Notes under the pieces: model-generated
Told to the model about the DNA's origin: nothing
The model's input: the letters and a program-made list of their open reading frames with translations, nothing else
Database searches by the model: none
In this document: in pieces, positions 63,988 through 64,000 of the stretch
Numbering within the stretch: position 1 is the first letter of the stretch
Layout of the letters: the number at the start of each line of letters is the position of its first letter
From: Phormidium tenue FACHB-1052
GTDB lineage: Bacteria > Cyanobacteriota > Cyanobacteriia > Phormidesmidales > Phormidesmidaceae
NCBI RefSeq assembly: GCF_014696675.1
Contig: NZ_JACJQN010000011.1
Coordinates: forward strand, 1 to 64,000
Length of the DNA: 64,000 bases
Direction: 5' to 3'
Translations under genes and position numbers: made by a program

Positions 63988-64000
63988 TTATTATTTGCTT

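Overview
This window is chromosomal DNA of a cyanobacterium. The evidence is NDH-1 genes of the cyanobacterial type (ndhB, ndhD1, ndhF1), many cyanobacterial families of unknown function (TIGR04376, DUF1997, DUF4112, DUF4126, an Npun_F0813-like protein), a chorismate lyase of the cyanobacterial type, and recurrent HIP1 octamers (GCGATCGC). The G+C-rich coding DNA and the gene set suggest a filamentous Leptolyngbya/Nodosilinea/Phormidium-like lineage. That placement is inference. I see no insertion sequence, CRISPR array, rRNA or prophage. Most of the window is ordinary core genome with a few accessory patches.

Layout. 0-9.5 kb: a receiver-like protein, topA, ndhB and a multi-GAF sensor protein. 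9.7-15.8 kb: pyrD, a Uma2 nuclease-like protein and a tightly overlapping minus-strand operon DUF4129-DUF4350-MoxR-DUF58. 15.9-19.5 kb: an accessory patch with a methyltransferase, a cytochrome P450, a small multidrug-export-type protein, a frameshifted DUF5367-like membrane protein and a divergent TetR regulator with two palindromic operators. 19.5-28.8 kb: a TRIC-type channel, recA, TspO-like and CPBP membrane proteins, a RHH/MazF toxin-antitoxin pair whose toxin is frameshifted, sbcD, a cation diffusion facilitator, chorismate lyase and a stand-alone allophanate-hydrolase C-terminal domain. A perfect 50-bp palindrome follows.

28.9-39 kb: an HtrA-like protease with PPC domains, a six-PAS/GAF/GGDEF diguanylate cyclase and ndhF1-ndhD1. 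40.2-43 kb: an AT-rich island with a Na+/H+ antiporter, a TrkA-type protein and a possible gene remnant. 43.2-53.3 kb: a PilP-like membrane protein, a cupin, murG, a SAM-hydrolysing enzyme, moaC, two arginine tRNAs, an MFS transporter and a rhomboid protease. 53.6-58.4 kb: a plus-strand run of cyanobacterial unknowns, mostly membrane proteins. 58.4-61.1 kb: an accessory minus-strand coiled-coil cassette, an ABC-2 permease and a repeat element. The window ends with ppsA and a strong terminator.

Functional threads. ndhB, ndhD1 and ndhF1 encode proton-pumping subunits of the thylakoid NDH-1 complex, and chorismate lyase supplies the plastoquinone head-group precursor. Ion homeostasis is served by the antiporter, the TrkA-like protein, the CDF transporter and the TRIC-like channel. 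The most interesting signals are the operator pair sitting on the promoter of a broken membrane-protein gene, the frameshifted MazF toxin whose repaired frame would restore an ATGA overlap with sbcD, the 50-bp palindrome, the AT-rich transport island, and a family of palindromic TTTTGAG-type repeats at gene ends. I found no clearly new multi-gene system. The 58.4-59.9 kb coiled-coil cassette and the TetR/P450 patch are the best candidates for undescribed biology.
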